Shown here piece after piece: positions 1 through 8,627 of a stretch of 64,000 nucleotides of DNA. The DNA comes from Pseudanabaena sp. PCC 7367. GTDB lineage: Bacteria; Cyanobacteriota; Cyanobacteriia; Pseudanabaenales; Pseudanabaenaceae. Numbering within the stretch: position 1 is the first letter of the stretch; each line of letters starts with the position of its first letter. The stretch spans positions 1,426,001 through 1,490,000 of the forward strand of contig NC_019701.1 of the NCBI RefSeq assembly GCF_000317065.1, given 5' to 3'. Below the pieces are notes generated by a model that was not told where the DNA came from, ran no database searches, and saw only the letters and a list, made by a program, of their open reading frames with translations. The position numbers were made by a program, and so were the translations under genes.

Positions 1-319
1 AAAAGTCTTGATCTATAATTTCCTTTCTCAGCCGCATATTATGCGCATCAACTGCCTCAATATATATATCCCAATGGGAGAGTTCATTGGGTGGGTGCCC
101 AGCATTAATCAGAGCTAAGGTGGTGTTCAGGACTGGGCCATATTTCATCAAGATATAGGTATCAAAAGTGATCGGGGCACCAAGTTTGATCAAAGCAGTT
201 CGATCGCAGAGGTACATTAGCTTCATCAACTTTAAGTAAGTGATGCTGCCATCGGCAAGTTGAATTAGTCTAACAGCCAGTTGGGTGGCTTTGGTTTCGC
301 TAAATTTAGGACGTTTCAT
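1..319 (-). CDS. Panacea (DUF4065/SocA-like) domain protein, 3' end cut by window edge
   Basis: Partial gene: the ATG lies at 319 and about 106 residues are visible before the window edge. The protein starts MKRPKFSETKATQLAVRLIQ and contains YLKLMKLMYLCDR, then ITFDTYILMKYGP and LINAG. This order (KLxYLxDR, then a conserved YGP) is the hallmark of the Panacea/DUF4065 fold. In other bacteria the fold serves as the antitoxin of PanAT pairs and as the SocA proteolytic adaptor. Here I infer an antitoxin-like role. The toxin, if there is one, would have to lie left of the window, because the upstream side is occupied by the prenyltransferase region. The family assignment is fairly secure; the function is not. 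Confidence 0.7.
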   Translation of the reverse strand, partial: MKRPKFSETKATQLAVRLIQLADGSITYLKLMKLMYLCDRTALIKLGAPITFDTYILMKYGPVLNTTLALINAGHPPNELSHWDIYIEAVDAHNMRLRKEIIDQDF

Positions 320-375
320 AGTGTAACTATCGTTTGACCGTTATTATGATTTTATCCTGGCTACATTCAGCCAAG

Positions 376-1374
376 CTACAAATAAGCCAGCATACAGGCG
401 ATCGGGAAAACAATATATTCCAGGTAAAACAGCTTCCAGATAAATTGATAAAAGCTAGCGATCGAGGGGCGATCGCCCAAACGTACCTGCCGACTTCGCC
501 ACCACATTAATGCTCCCAACAAGCTATGGGCAACTAGCATTGCTATTGGACTTACACCAATCTCGATTTTGGTAAAAAATGGTAATAACCCCACGACAGC
601 AAAAGCAAGGTAAAGCCACAGCAAAATCTGGCGCGAGAGATTAAACACTACGCTCTGCCCCAGACTGATCGATAGGGTCATGATATTAAATTTGGCATCC
701 CCTTCAATGTCGGGCATGTCCTTGAAGATGGCGATCACATAGGTGAAAATCAAAATAAACGCGGTCAGGAGCCAGATTGAAAGCGGTATTCGCCAACTCT
801 CGCCCAGAGACAGCCCCAATTTAAGCTGCTGGAAATGCAGAAATAACCCCAGGTTCACGATTACGCCACGCACCGTAAAAATGCACAACGAAGCCCAAAA
901 TGGAAACCGCTTCAATCGAATTGGTGGTAGTGAGTAAACTGTACCAATTAGTAAGCTAATAATTACGGTCAGGGTCAAGAACCAGCCTTGCATCAGCGCG
1001 ATCGCCACTGCCATAATGCCAGTAATCGCTACGATCGCCTTAGCCTGTGGTGGCGAAAAGTCTCCTGCGGCCAATGGCAAATGCGGTTTATTGATTTTGT
1101 CGATCTCAATGTCCAGAATTTGATTTAGACCCACAATATAAACATTGCCGCATAAGCAGGCAAACCATGCCCAGAGCAAATTAGAGATAATGGTTAGGTT
1201 AGTCAAGCCCAGTGCATCAGTAGCTTGTAGATTCAGCAAGTTAGTTAAATCCGCAGCATGGGCGATCGCAAATAGGGCAAACACACTCAGGCTGGTGCCA
1301 ATGATCGTATGGGGGCGGCTGAAGCGACGCAGGGCATCTAGCTTATTGGTAGTGAAGGCGGCAAAATTAGTCAC
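376..1374 (-). CDS. Homogentisate phytyltransferase, UbiA family (tocopherol pathway)
   Basis: This 332-residue polytopic membrane protein has the two Asp-rich motifs of the UbiA superfamily: NQILDIEID at residues 84-92 and KDMPDIEGD at 218-226. They bind the Mg-diphosphate of the prenyl donor. The N-terminal LRRFSRPHTIIGTSLS and the motif spacing match the cyanobacterial and plant VTE2/Slr1736 branch. That branch condenses homogentisate with phytyl diphosphate to 2-methyl-6-phytylbenzoquinol, the committed step of tocopherol synthesis, in the membrane. About eight to nine hydrophobic segments are visible. A chlorophyll or plastoquinone prenyltransferase is the main alternative, but the N-terminal block favours the tocopherol enzyme. 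It is monocistronic: the neighbours on both sides are unrelated. Confidence 0.85.
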   Translation of the reverse strand: MTNFAAFTTNKLDALRRFSRPHTIIGTSLSVFALFAIAHAADLTNLLNLQATDALGLTNLTIISNLLWAWFACLCGNVYIVGLNQILDIEIDKINKPHLPLAAGDFSPPQAKAIVAITGIMAVAIALMQGWFLTLTVIISLLIGTVYSLPPIRLKRFPFWASLCIFTVRGVIVNLGLFLHFQQLKLGLSLGESWRIPLSIWLLTAFILIFTYVIAIFKDMPDIEGDAKFNIMTLSISLGQSVVFNLSRQILLWLYLAFAVVGLLPFFTKIEIGVSPIAMLVAHSLLGALMWWRSRQVRLGDRPSIASFYQFIWKLFYLEYIVFPIACMLAYL

Positions 1375-1641
1375 GGTTGAAGCTGTAGGTAAAAACTAGA
1401 ATTTTGAATTGATGATTGATTAATAATCTAATTATCGCTAATCAAATTAGCTCCTAATCGATCGTTGAGCTGGCTCTGGCTGAGGCTCTCTATTATTGGG
1501 GGGATTGAATTATGCTATTGGCGATCGCTGGCTTAACCACCCGCCATATTCAACCGGATCATGCTTGAAAGTGTTTGTATATTGCTCATTAGTAGGCTGC
1601 TTAGAAAATTTAAGTTAATCCTAATCGCTATTGAGGCTAAA

Positions 1642-2496
1642 TTATGAGGGGGCTTCAGCATCACTACTAGTTGGGGTAGTCTCTAAATCAGGGTTTTGCG
1701 CTGGTTGATTTGTACTCTCCTGGTCGATCGGCTGTTTAGGATCATCAAGGTTGATATTACCAATGCCTAAATAAAGTTCGGCAATCTTGGGATCATTGAG
1801 TAAATCAGTGCCTTTGCCCTCAAACCGATCGCGGCCAGAGTCTAGTACATACCCCCGATCGGCGATCGCCAGCGCCTTGCGGGCATTCTGCTCCACCAGA
1901 ATAATCGCCGTGCCAGTGGCATTAATCCGTTGCACCAGGTCAAAGATATCCTGCACCAGAATTGGTGAAAGTGCCGCCGAAGGCTCATCCAGGATCAATA
2001 ATTTGGGCGATAGCATCAGGGCTCGACCCATTGCCAACATCTGCCTTTCGCCGCCCGATAGGGTGCCGGCCCATTGATTCCGCCGTTGCGCTAAGACCGG
2101 GAAAGACTCATAGATATTTTGTTTGAGCGTTTTGAGATCGCCTTCAGCCAGGTATGCACCCATATCCAGGTTCTCAGACACAGTCAGCGAAGGGAATACA
2201 TTAGACACCTGGGGCACATAACCCATACCCCGACAGACCACCTGATCTGGCTTGAGGCCAACAATGTTCTGGCGATCGAAAATCACCTGCCCCGATCGCA
2301 CTGGCACCAGGCCAAAAATTGTCTTCGCCAGGGTCGATTTGCCGGCTCCATTTGCGCCGATCACCGTAATCAACTCGCCTGGTCGCAACACCAGATTAAT
2401 ACCTTGCAAGATATCCACCCCTTCGACATATCCGGCATGGACTTGCTTAACTTCGAGAATTGGTTCTGGCTGTGATGATGTTTGAGTAGCTGGCAT
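1642..2496 (-). CDS. Branched-chain/neutral amino-acid ABC transporter ATP-binding protein (LivF/NatE type)
   Basis: This 284-residue cytoplasmic ATPase has Walker A GANGAGKST at 47-55, a Q-loop Gln at 96, signature LSGGE at 146-150 and Walker B LLILDE at 166-171. Where most ABC ATPases carry the switch His it has LVEQNA, which is typical of LivF. The GYVEGVDILQG start and the PSLTVSENL block also fit LivF, called NatE in cyanobacterial neutral amino-acid permeases. About 40 Gln/Pro/Asp-rich residues after position 245 are an extra tail. The permeases, the binding protein and the LivG partner are not in the window, so the subunit must work with genes elsewhere. The substrate is inferred only from the family. 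Confidence 0.85.
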   Translation of the reverse strand: MPATQTSSQPEPILEVKQVHAGYVEGVDILQGINLVLRPGELITVIGANGAGKSTLAKTIFGLVPVRSGQVIFDRQNIVGLKPDQVVCRGMGYVPQVSNVFPSLTVSENLDMGAYLAEGDLKTLKQNIYESFPVLAQRRNQWAGTLSGGERQMLAMGRALMLSPKLLILDEPSAALSPILVQDIFDLVQRINATGTAIILVEQNARKALAIADRGYVLDSGRDRFEGKGTDLLNDPKIAELYLGIGNINLDDPKQPIDQESTNQPAQNPDLETTPTSSDAEAPS

Positions 2497-2597
2497 AGGG
2501 CTTCTTTGGGCAAATGTTTCTTGTCAATTAATTTTAGCTTGACGAGCAGTACAGTTATTTCATACAGACAAAACCAAACTAGGGGGATCAGGCTGGA

Positions 2598-3716
2598 CTA
2601 TCTATCGCCTTGATTTTGCCCTTGCTCCTGATTAAGATATTCCCAGGTTTTGAGCTCGATTTTGTGGTTAGAGGAAATATGGTTTACTGCCAGACCGATA
2701 CTATGTCGCATCAGCAATCTGAAGGGATGGTATTTTTGGCTGATCCAAATCATGAATTGGAGCAAGGTATTGCTAATTAGACGCTTCTCATCCAAGCTAA
2801 GCTGATTAATATATCCAGCTTGGTCAAGTTGACAACTATAAACTAACTTAACTGCCAACTTCCACAGCGCGATCGCCAGTTTTTTACTCTTGGCTCGAAA
2901 GAACAAAGCATATTCACCATAGCGATCGATCAGGTCTTCCCCATCATTGATCCTCTGCTCGATGCACTGACGGCTAAAATCAGTCAGACATACTTGTAAC
3001 AATAGTTTTTCCAATCTCACCGTTACGCCATCTGGAAAAACATTGCGGATATACAAAAATTCTTTAACGATCGCAAATTTGGTGATCATGGCCATTCGTA
3101 ACCACAGGTCATAGTCCTGGCCATATTTAAATAAATTACGATAGCCACCAACCGATTGATAAACGTTGCGCCGAAACATTACTTCACCATGAGTAAAAGG
3201 GTTGTGACCTGCTCTTAAGCCATCTATTCCTCTTGACTCATCCCCCATCAGCAAAACTGTGTGACTCTGATTTGCCTCATTTAGATTGTTCTGGCAAAGA
3301 TACATATTTTTGATGTAACAGCCAACAAAACCAATTTCCGAGTTTTTCTGGAGCAAATTAAGCTGACGGTCGATTCGCTGCGGCAACGAAATATCACCAG
3401 AACCATGAATAGCAATAAATTTGCCCGTAGTTAGACTAATCGCATATTTGATCGCCCTCACAAACCCTTGATTCGCCGTAGAAATCACTTTCAAACGTGG
3501 ATCTTTAATCTGACAAAGCCTTTCATAGGTGCGATCGCTAGAGCCGTCATCAATTACGACAATTTCTAGATTTGGATAGGTTTGATTTAATAAGCTCTGA
3601 ATCGACTCATCAACGCAATCCTGCCGATTGTAGTAAACAGAGACAATCGATACCAGTGGTAGTAGTGGTAATTGGGGCGATCCTAGTGCCCCTGATCGCA
3701 AAGAATTGGCATCCAC
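2598..3716 (-). CDS. Family 2 glycosyltransferase
   Basis: A 372-residue protein with a GT-A fold core. PLVSIVSVYYNRQDCVDESI at 20-39 and VVIDDGSSD at 53-61 form the nucleotide-sugar binding half, and GQDYDLWLR is the usual acceptor-side motif. The metal-binding DxD position reads GSGD (105-108) instead of D-x-D-D, a variant seen in some GT2 enzymes. The start codon is GTG. The C-terminal third is helical and unassigned. There is no membrane anchor. The next gene downstream of the cluster is a flippase, so a role in assembling a lipid-linked surface polysaccharide is likely. The sugar and linkage cannot be read from the sequence. Confidence 0.85.
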   Translation of the reverse strand: MDANSLRSGALGSPQLPLLPLVSIVSVYYNRQDCVDESIQSLLNQTYPNLEIVVIDDGSSDRTYERLCQIKDPRLKVISTANQGFVRAIKYAISLTTGKFIAIHGSGDISLPQRIDRQLNLLQKNSEIGFVGCYIKNMYLCQNNLNEANQSHTVLLMGDESRGIDGLRAGHNPFTHGEVMFRRNVYQSVGGYRNLFKYGQDYDLWLRMAMITKFAIVKEFLYIRNVFPDGVTVRLEKLLLQVCLTDFSRQCIEQRINDGEDLIDRYGEYALFFRAKSKKLAIALWKLAVKLVYSCQLDQAGYINQLSLDEKRLISNTLLQFMIWISQKYHPFRLLMRHSIGLAVNHISSNHKIELKTWEYLNQEQGQNQGDR

Positions 3717-3818
3717 TATGTCTAAAATCTACTATGAGTGTTGAAACCGTAAATACAAATGAATATGGATAAAAATATGATGGAATCGTAGCTCAAATAC
3801 ACCAAAATACTAAATGGC

Positions 3819-5201
3819 TTATTTTAGTTTGTTTTTTAGTTTGTTTTTTAGTTTGATTGCTAGCTCACTGAGCAAAGAAAAGTCACTTCTTTGATACTTC
3901 AGCAATTGCCAAATTGTAATTTGATTGATCTTGGCATAGGCAAACATAAAAACGATCGCTGAAATGGCATAGCTAACCGTCGAGGCGATCGCGGCACCAT
4001 TAGCACCATAGCGCGGAATCCAAACCCAATTGAGGCCAATGTTCAAAACTGCCGCCGGCGCAAAAATGGCCAGGGACACCTCTGGTCTCCCCTTTCCCGC
4101 CAGATCCATATTTAGCACTTTGAAAATAGTCAGAATCACCACGCCGGGCATCAACAGTTGCAATACCCTCACGCTGGGTCTGAAGGCTTCGCCATATAGG
4201 AAGGGAATTAAAAAAGGAGCGATCGCGGCCAGCACAATGGCCACACCGATCGATACTGCCAAGGTGATCCGTAACAATTGGGCGATTTTATGGGTAAAAG
4301 CACGGCGATCGGCCTTATTGTTGTCCACATTAGCACTGCGGGAAAACACCACTACCCCCAGGGCAGCCGGTAGTTGCCAAATTAGCTCTGTAATTACCAC
4401 GCCAGTGTTATATTGGCCAATCTCGGTGGCAGAACTGAGCCGTTCCAGCAGCACCACATCGATCTTGTAATTAATATTGATCATAAATAGCGCCAAGGCA
4501 TAAACCACCCCCAGGCTCAGCATCTCCCTGGCAATTTGAGCATTAAACCTAATCCGCAAAGGCACATGCCGCGATGCCAGCCACAATGTATAGACAAAAT
4601 TGACAGCTAAGGAAAGAATCAAAGCGGCGATCGCCCCCACCACATAGGCCTGGGCTAGCCACACTAGCAAGACTAAAAAAATTAGCCTCAGAAAAATTCG
4701 CAAGCATTGCACCTGATTAAACTGGGCGATCGATTCCTTGCCCAGCAAAATCCCAGAAGAGTAGGAAACTGTTAAAAACAGAGGAATATATAGCAACCCC
4801 AACCCGATCATTGGCAGGGTGAAATTGGGATTGTCCAAACGCCAATACAGCAAAGCGCAAAGGACTACGCCAAGACCACTAAAACAGAGCAGAAAATAAT
4901 AAGCCATACCCGCAATATCAACATCCGCATATTGCTTTTGGCCAAGGTGATGCACAGTGGCCTGGCGAATCCCCATCTCGGCCAAACTCACAAACAGGGT
5001 CGGGAAAACCAAAAGCGCCACTAAAATCCCTTTGCCCTCTGGCCCCAATTGGCGCGAGATAATCACCGTGCTCAAAAAACCGATCGCCACGATGAAAAAC
5101 CTGCCCCCCATCAGGGTCAGAACTTCCTGGGCAAAGCTACGTTGCGGTTTTGAGATTGAGGGGTCTGGAACTGGCGGTTCGGTGGGCGGTTTTGTTTTCA
5201 T
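3819..5201 (-). CDS. Polysaccharide flippase, Wzx/MOP superfamily
   Basis: A 460-residue integral membrane protein with about 12-14 hydrophobic segments. The N-terminal signature VLTLMGGRFFIVAIGFLSTV followed by SRQLGPEGKG is characteristic of the polysaccharide_synt/Wzx branch of the MOP exporters, which flip undecaprenyl-linked oligosaccharides across the inner membrane. The last residues are KLKNKLKNKLK. They are encoded by a 12 bp tandem repeat at 3821-3855, so the tail length may vary between strains. The gene lies 102 bases upstream of the GT2 gene on the same strand and probably belongs to the same export pathway. Confidence 0.85.
   Translation of the reverse strand: MKTKPPTEPPVPDPSISKPQRSFAQEVLTLMGGRFFIVAIGFLSTVIISRQLGPEGKGILVALLVFPTLFVSLAEMGIRQATVHHLGQKQYADVDIAGMAYYFLLCFSGLGVVLCALLYWRLDNPNFTLPMIGLGLLYIPLFLTVSYSSGILLGKESIAQFNQVQCLRIFLRLIFLVLLVWLAQAYVVGAIAALILSLAVNFVYTLWLASRHVPLRIRFNAQIAREMLSLGVVYALALFMININYKIDVVLLERLSSATEIGQYNTGVVITELIWQLPAALGVVVFSRSANVDNNKADRRAFTHKIAQLLRITLAVSIGVAIVLAAIAPFLIPFLYGEAFRPSVRVLQLLMPGVVILTIFKVLNMDLAGKGRPEVSLAIFAPAAVLNIGLNWVWIPRYGANGAAIASTVSYAISAIVFMFAYAKINQITIWQLLKYQRSDFSLLSELAIKLKNKLKNKLK
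3821..3855. repeat. 12 bp tandem repeat in the 3' end of the flippase gene
   Basis: Two exact copies of TTTTTTAGTTTG (3832-3843 and 3844-3855) follow a partial copy at 3821-3831. On the coding strand the repeat gives the KLKN tail. The unit is a multiple of three, so changes in copy number keep the frame. Confidence 0.85.
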
Positions 5202-5398
5202 TAACTACTAGACTGTTTGCATAAATGCTCAATTGTGACTGAAATGTTAGCGCTGAGGTTTAATCTTAAAATTGCAATCTAAACGATCGCCAAAATTTAA
5301 TGGATAAAATCAAATCAGCATTGAGCATTATGGTGAATCATACGGCCAAGCCACAAGCTGAATATTTCTGGTTTGCCGGAATTGAGTTAAGTTGGTGA

Positions 5399-6448
5399 TT
5401 AATTTGTAATTAAGTCTTGGGGCAAAAATCTCACTTCGCGCTCTAGCTGAACATCAAAGCGATCGGCTACCACCTGTTGTACATGGGCAATCAAGTTTTT
5501 AATATCCTGCGCCGTTGCCGTGCCATCATTCTCAATCCAATTGGCATGTTTGGCGCTAATTGAGGCTCCACCAATTTGATATCCCTTGAGGCCAGCTTGA
5601 TCGATGTACCATCCCGCTGGTTTATTGTTTTCATTACTGGTTGGTTGCTTGAAGGTGCTACCACTGGTGCGCTGGTTGAGTGGCTGCTTGGCAACTCGCT
5701 TTTGTAAGATTGCGCGATGTTGAGCCAGAATATCCGCGCGACTGGCTGTTTGTGGGGAATAAAAACGGGCGCTGAGAATCCATTGGTGCCTTTGGTTCAG
5801 ATTAGAATGACGATAACTCAAATCCAGTTCACTGGCCGGAATAGTGACGATCGCCCGATCGCAAAATTCAGTCAGACTAATTTGAGCGGCCTGGTTTGAT
5901 CCGTTTCGCTCAGTTGCCGAGGAACGTAACAGATCGGGATTAAGTACAGTTACATCTAGCAGAATACTTTTAATACAGGCATTGCTATCTCTGCCTCCCA
6001 CCCCCGCATTGATGGCGATCGCCCCGCCTACTGTCCCAGGAATACAAATTAAAAACTCAAACCCTGCCATCTCGGATCTGGCCGCAGCTAGTGCTAGTTT
6101 GGCCAAATGGCAACCAGCCTCGGCGGTAAAAATACTACTTTGTTGATCTTGCCAAAACCGCGCCATCGAGTTTTTCATGCAAACTACCACACCATTGATG
6201 CCCTGATCATCAACCAGAATATTAGACCCCTTGCCAATCACTACAAAAGGGAGCTGGTGTTGCCAAGCCCAGTGATAGGCGGCGACCAATTCAAGTGGTG
6301 TGGCTGGTTCGAGGAAAAAAGCTGCAGCCCCACCCACCCCCCAGGTAGTATAGGGAGCAAGCACAATCTGCCGCTGAAATTGTGAGTAAATGTCAATCTC
6401 GGCGATCGTTTGCAGGTCTAAACTGATACTGGCAGGAGTGCTATTCAT
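5399..6448 (-). CDS. murB: UDP-N-acetylenolpyruvoylglucosamine reductase MurB
   Basis: MurB reduces UDP-GlcNAc-enolpyruvate to UDP-MurNAc with NADPH and FAD in the cytoplasm. The 349-residue protein contains the FAD-binding blocks YTTWGVGGAA, VIGKGSNILV and IPGTVGGAIAINAGVGG, the active-site GSTFKQP with the proton-donor Ser at 264, and the C-terminal EREVRFLP carrying the conserved Glu. I chose the ATG at 6448 because the frame further upstream would run into the acyltransferase gene that ends at 6456. No strong ribosome binding site decides this. The usual partner murC is not adjacent. Instead the gene follows an acyltransferase and a MurA homologue inside a surface-glycan block. Confidence 0.9.
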   Translation of the reverse strand: MNSTPASISLDLQTIAEIDIYSQFQRQIVLAPYTTWGVGGAAAFFLEPATPLELVAAYHWAWQHQLPFVVIGKGSNILVDDQGINGVVVCMKNSMARFWQDQQSSIFTAEAGCHLAKLALAAARSEMAGFEFLICIPGTVGGAIAINAGVGGRDSNACIKSILLDVTVLNPDLLRSSATERNGSNQAAQISLTEFCDRAIVTIPASELDLSYRHSNLNQRHQWILSARFYSPQTASRADILAQHRAILQKRVAKQPLNQRTSGSTFKQPTSNENNKPAGWYIDQAGLKGYQIGGASISAKHANWIENDGTATAQDIKNLIAHVQQVVADRFDVQLEREVRFLPQDLITN

Positions 6449-6455
6449 GGTTGAA

Positions 6456-7079
6456 TCAGGTTGCGGTGGTTTGATTAACTTGATCTGACTCAGACGCGAT
6501 CGCTGCATCAACACAATCTGGATCAGTCATAATCTTGGCAATTCGCGCCGGAATACCAACAGCCACACCATAATCAGGCACATCTTCAAGCACCACAGCG
6601 TTGGCACCCACGACAGCATGTTTACCCACAGTCAGATCGCCAATCACCTGAGCACCAGCATAGAGAATAACTTGATCCATAATTTTGGGATATTGCTTAT
6701 CGAGGCCAGTGCGCCCATGACTGCCGATCGTCACCTGTTGAAAGATTTTGACATGATCACCAATTTTTACGGCTTCACCGATCACAACACAAAACGGATG
6801 AGGAAAATTCACCTGCTTTCCCAAGACGGCTTTAGGATTAACCGAGCTACTAAACATAATTTGCTGGAGATAAAAGAAGAAAATCGATAGGATTGGGTTG
6901 TGATTCTCTCTGAAATAATGCGAAAGCCGATATAACCAAATAAGTTGGAGGCTCGGGGTAAAGAAGATTGCAACCAGAATGCTTGCCAGTTTCCCCTTAC
7001 GGTAGGGGTCAAGATCGCTGCACATTAAACCCAAACATTGCCTTAAGGACATCATTATGTTTTTAATTTCTGTCAACAC
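6456..7079 (-). CDS. Left-handed beta-helix (hexapeptide) acetyltransferase, serine-O-acetyltransferase-like
   Basis: A protein of 207 residues. The N-terminal half is hydrophobic and helical (residues 30-75). The C-terminal half has hexapeptide repeats such as VVIGEAVKIGDHVKI and AVVGANAVVLEDVPDYGVAV ending in GIPARI, which is the CysE/LbH acyltransferase fold. The His of FPHPF (residues 94-98) and the VTIGSHGR loop fit the acetyl-CoA site. CysE enzymes proper are usually longer at the N terminus. Given the flippase, glycosyltransferase and dehydratase nearby, an O-acetyltransferase acting on a surface glycan is at least as likely as cysteine synthesis. The start is GTG at 7079; ATG codons at 7055 and 7052 are alternatives. 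Confidence 0.75.
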   Translation of the reverse strand: MLTEIKNIMMSLRQCLGLMCSDLDPYRKGKLASILVAIFFTPSLQLIWLYRLSHYFRENHNPILSIFFFYLQQIMFSSSVNPKAVLGKQVNFPHPFCVVIGEAVKIGDHVKIFQQVTIGSHGRTGLDKQYPKIMDQVILYAGAQVIGDLTVGKHAVVGANAVVLEDVPDYGVAVGIPARIAKIMTDPDCVDAAIASESDQVNQTTAT

Positions 7080-7125
7080 ATTGGCATATTTTGACCCAAA
7101 AAATTAGCAACACAACTCAAACACA

Positions 7126-8550
7126 TCAATATTCAATATATCGTTGCAATCTAGCACCAAGACTTTGAGCTTTGCTCACAAAATTATCGTAGCCCCGCTC
7201 CACCTGCCATGAATTGCTGACCCTGGTTTCACCTGCTGCCACCAAACCAGCCAAGGTTAGTGCTACTCCTGCCCTGAGGTCTAACGCTTTAACCATCGCG
7301 CCAGCGAGAGCATGACCACCTTGGATTTTCAGCAGATTACCATCGATCGCAAATTGTACTCCCATTTTGGCCAGTTCCTGGGCATAACCATAGCGACCAG
7401 GAAAGCGCAGATCAATGATTTTTGACTCACCCCGGGCGATCGCACCATAGACAGCAAACAGCGGCTGCATATCTGAATTGATGCCAGGATAGGGGCCAGT
7501 GGCGATCTCCACCGGATAGCACCTGCCACCGCGCACAATCAGACTATGGTCACCGCGATAAAACTTTGTACCGCTTTCACGCAGATGAATCAAGGGAATT
7601 TCCAGGTTGCCATAGGGGAAATCTTGAATTTCCAGATCGCCGCCAGTAATCACCGCCCCCACCAGCCAGGTGATCGCCTCCATGTTATCGGCCAAAACGC
7701 GGTAGTTTGTGCCCTTTAGTCCCGCTACGCCAGTGATCTCAATGTGCTCCTGACCAAAAACCTGGATTTTGGCACCCATGCTGCGCAGATAATTAATTAA
7801 ATCCAGGATCTCTGGCCGGATGTGGGGATTCCAAACCCTGGTGATGCCGGTGGCCAGTGATCCACAGATGATTGCATTTTCCGTGGCTCCCGTCGATCGA
7901 ATCGGCAGATGAATATCGCTGCCCTGAAGCTTACCGTGATATTTATCCTTTACTGCGGCACAAAGCTGGTTATTTTCAATCCAGACTTCTGCCCCCATCT
8001 GGCGCAGCAACATTTCATGCAAGTCAAATTTACGATCGCCATTCCCAACCACTGGCTGAGGTCGATCGCGATCATCAACTTGCTCAGACTTACTATTACT
8101 AATATTGCTGCTATTACCAGGATTACCAATTTGGCAACCACCCGGCAAAGGCACACTACCGCTGCCAGTTCTGGCCACCAATGCGCCCAAGATTAGCAGG
8201 GTATTACGAATCGATCGCCCCTGCCAATTGAGCGTAGAAGTAATCGATTCTGGCTCAGCGATCGTAATTTTGTTGGCTGTAATCTGACAATTTTTGCCCA
8301 GCTTTTGCAACATCCCTGCCTGCACCTGAGCATCCAGCAGGCTCGCGGGATAGTTTTCCAAACAGACAGTTTCGCTGGTGAGCAAACTGGCCGCCAGAAG
8401 CCGCAAGACACTATTTTTTGCGCCACTGACACGAACTTGACCAACCAGGCGCGATCGCTGTACCAAATATGATGTATTCGGCGGTTTAGCTTCGACCAGA
8501 TCCAGGTTGTTGGGGTTGCTGGTTAGTTTTTCCATTAATTCCACCGCCAA
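7126..8550 (-). CDS. murA: UDP-N-acetylglucosamine 1-carboxyvinyltransferase (MurA) homologue with a loop insertion
   Basis: MurA transfers enolpyruvate from PEP to UDP-GlcNAc, the first committed step of UDP-MurNAc synthesis. The 474-residue protein keeps SGAKNS (42-47, with Lys45 and Asn46), the catalytic loop PLPGGCQIG with Cys139, GINSDMQ with the conserved Asp, and LRAGVALTLAGL. Two features are unusual. A run of about 30 Asn/Ser/Asp-rich residues (143-172) is inserted directly after GGCQIG. The sequence after it is RKFDLH instead of the usual RPVDLH. The middle, NMEAITWLVGAV, also departs from the common IEAGT pattern. It may be a diverged paralogue serving a surface polymer, or the only MurA of the cell; the window cannot tell. 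Confidence 0.85.
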   Translation of the reverse strand: MAVELMEKLTSNPNNLDLVEAKPPNTSYLVQRSRLVGQVRVSGAKNSVLRLLAASLLTSETVCLENYPASLLDAQVQAGMLQKLGKNCQITANKITIAEPESITSTLNWQGRSIRNTLLILGALVARTGSGSVPLPGGCQIGNPGNSSNISNSKSEQVDDRDRPQPVVGNGDRKFDLHEMLLRQMGAEVWIENNQLCAAVKDKYHGKLQGSDIHLPIRSTGATENAIICGSLATGITRVWNPHIRPEILDLINYLRSMGAKIQVFGQEHIEITGVAGLKGTNYRVLADNMEAITWLVGAVITGGDLEIQDFPYGNLEIPLIHLRESGTKFYRGDHSLIVRGGRCYPVEIATGPYPGINSDMQPLFAVYGAIARGESKIIDLRFPGRYGYAQELAKMGVQFAIDGNLLKIQGGHALAGAMVKALDLRAGVALTLAGLVAAGETRVSNSWQVERGYDNFVSKAQSLGARLQRYIEY

Positions 8551-8627
8551 AGTTAACTTGATGAGCTGGATGCACTGATATATTACTGGTATATTATTGA
8601 TATATTGCTGGCGATTGCAGCGATTGA

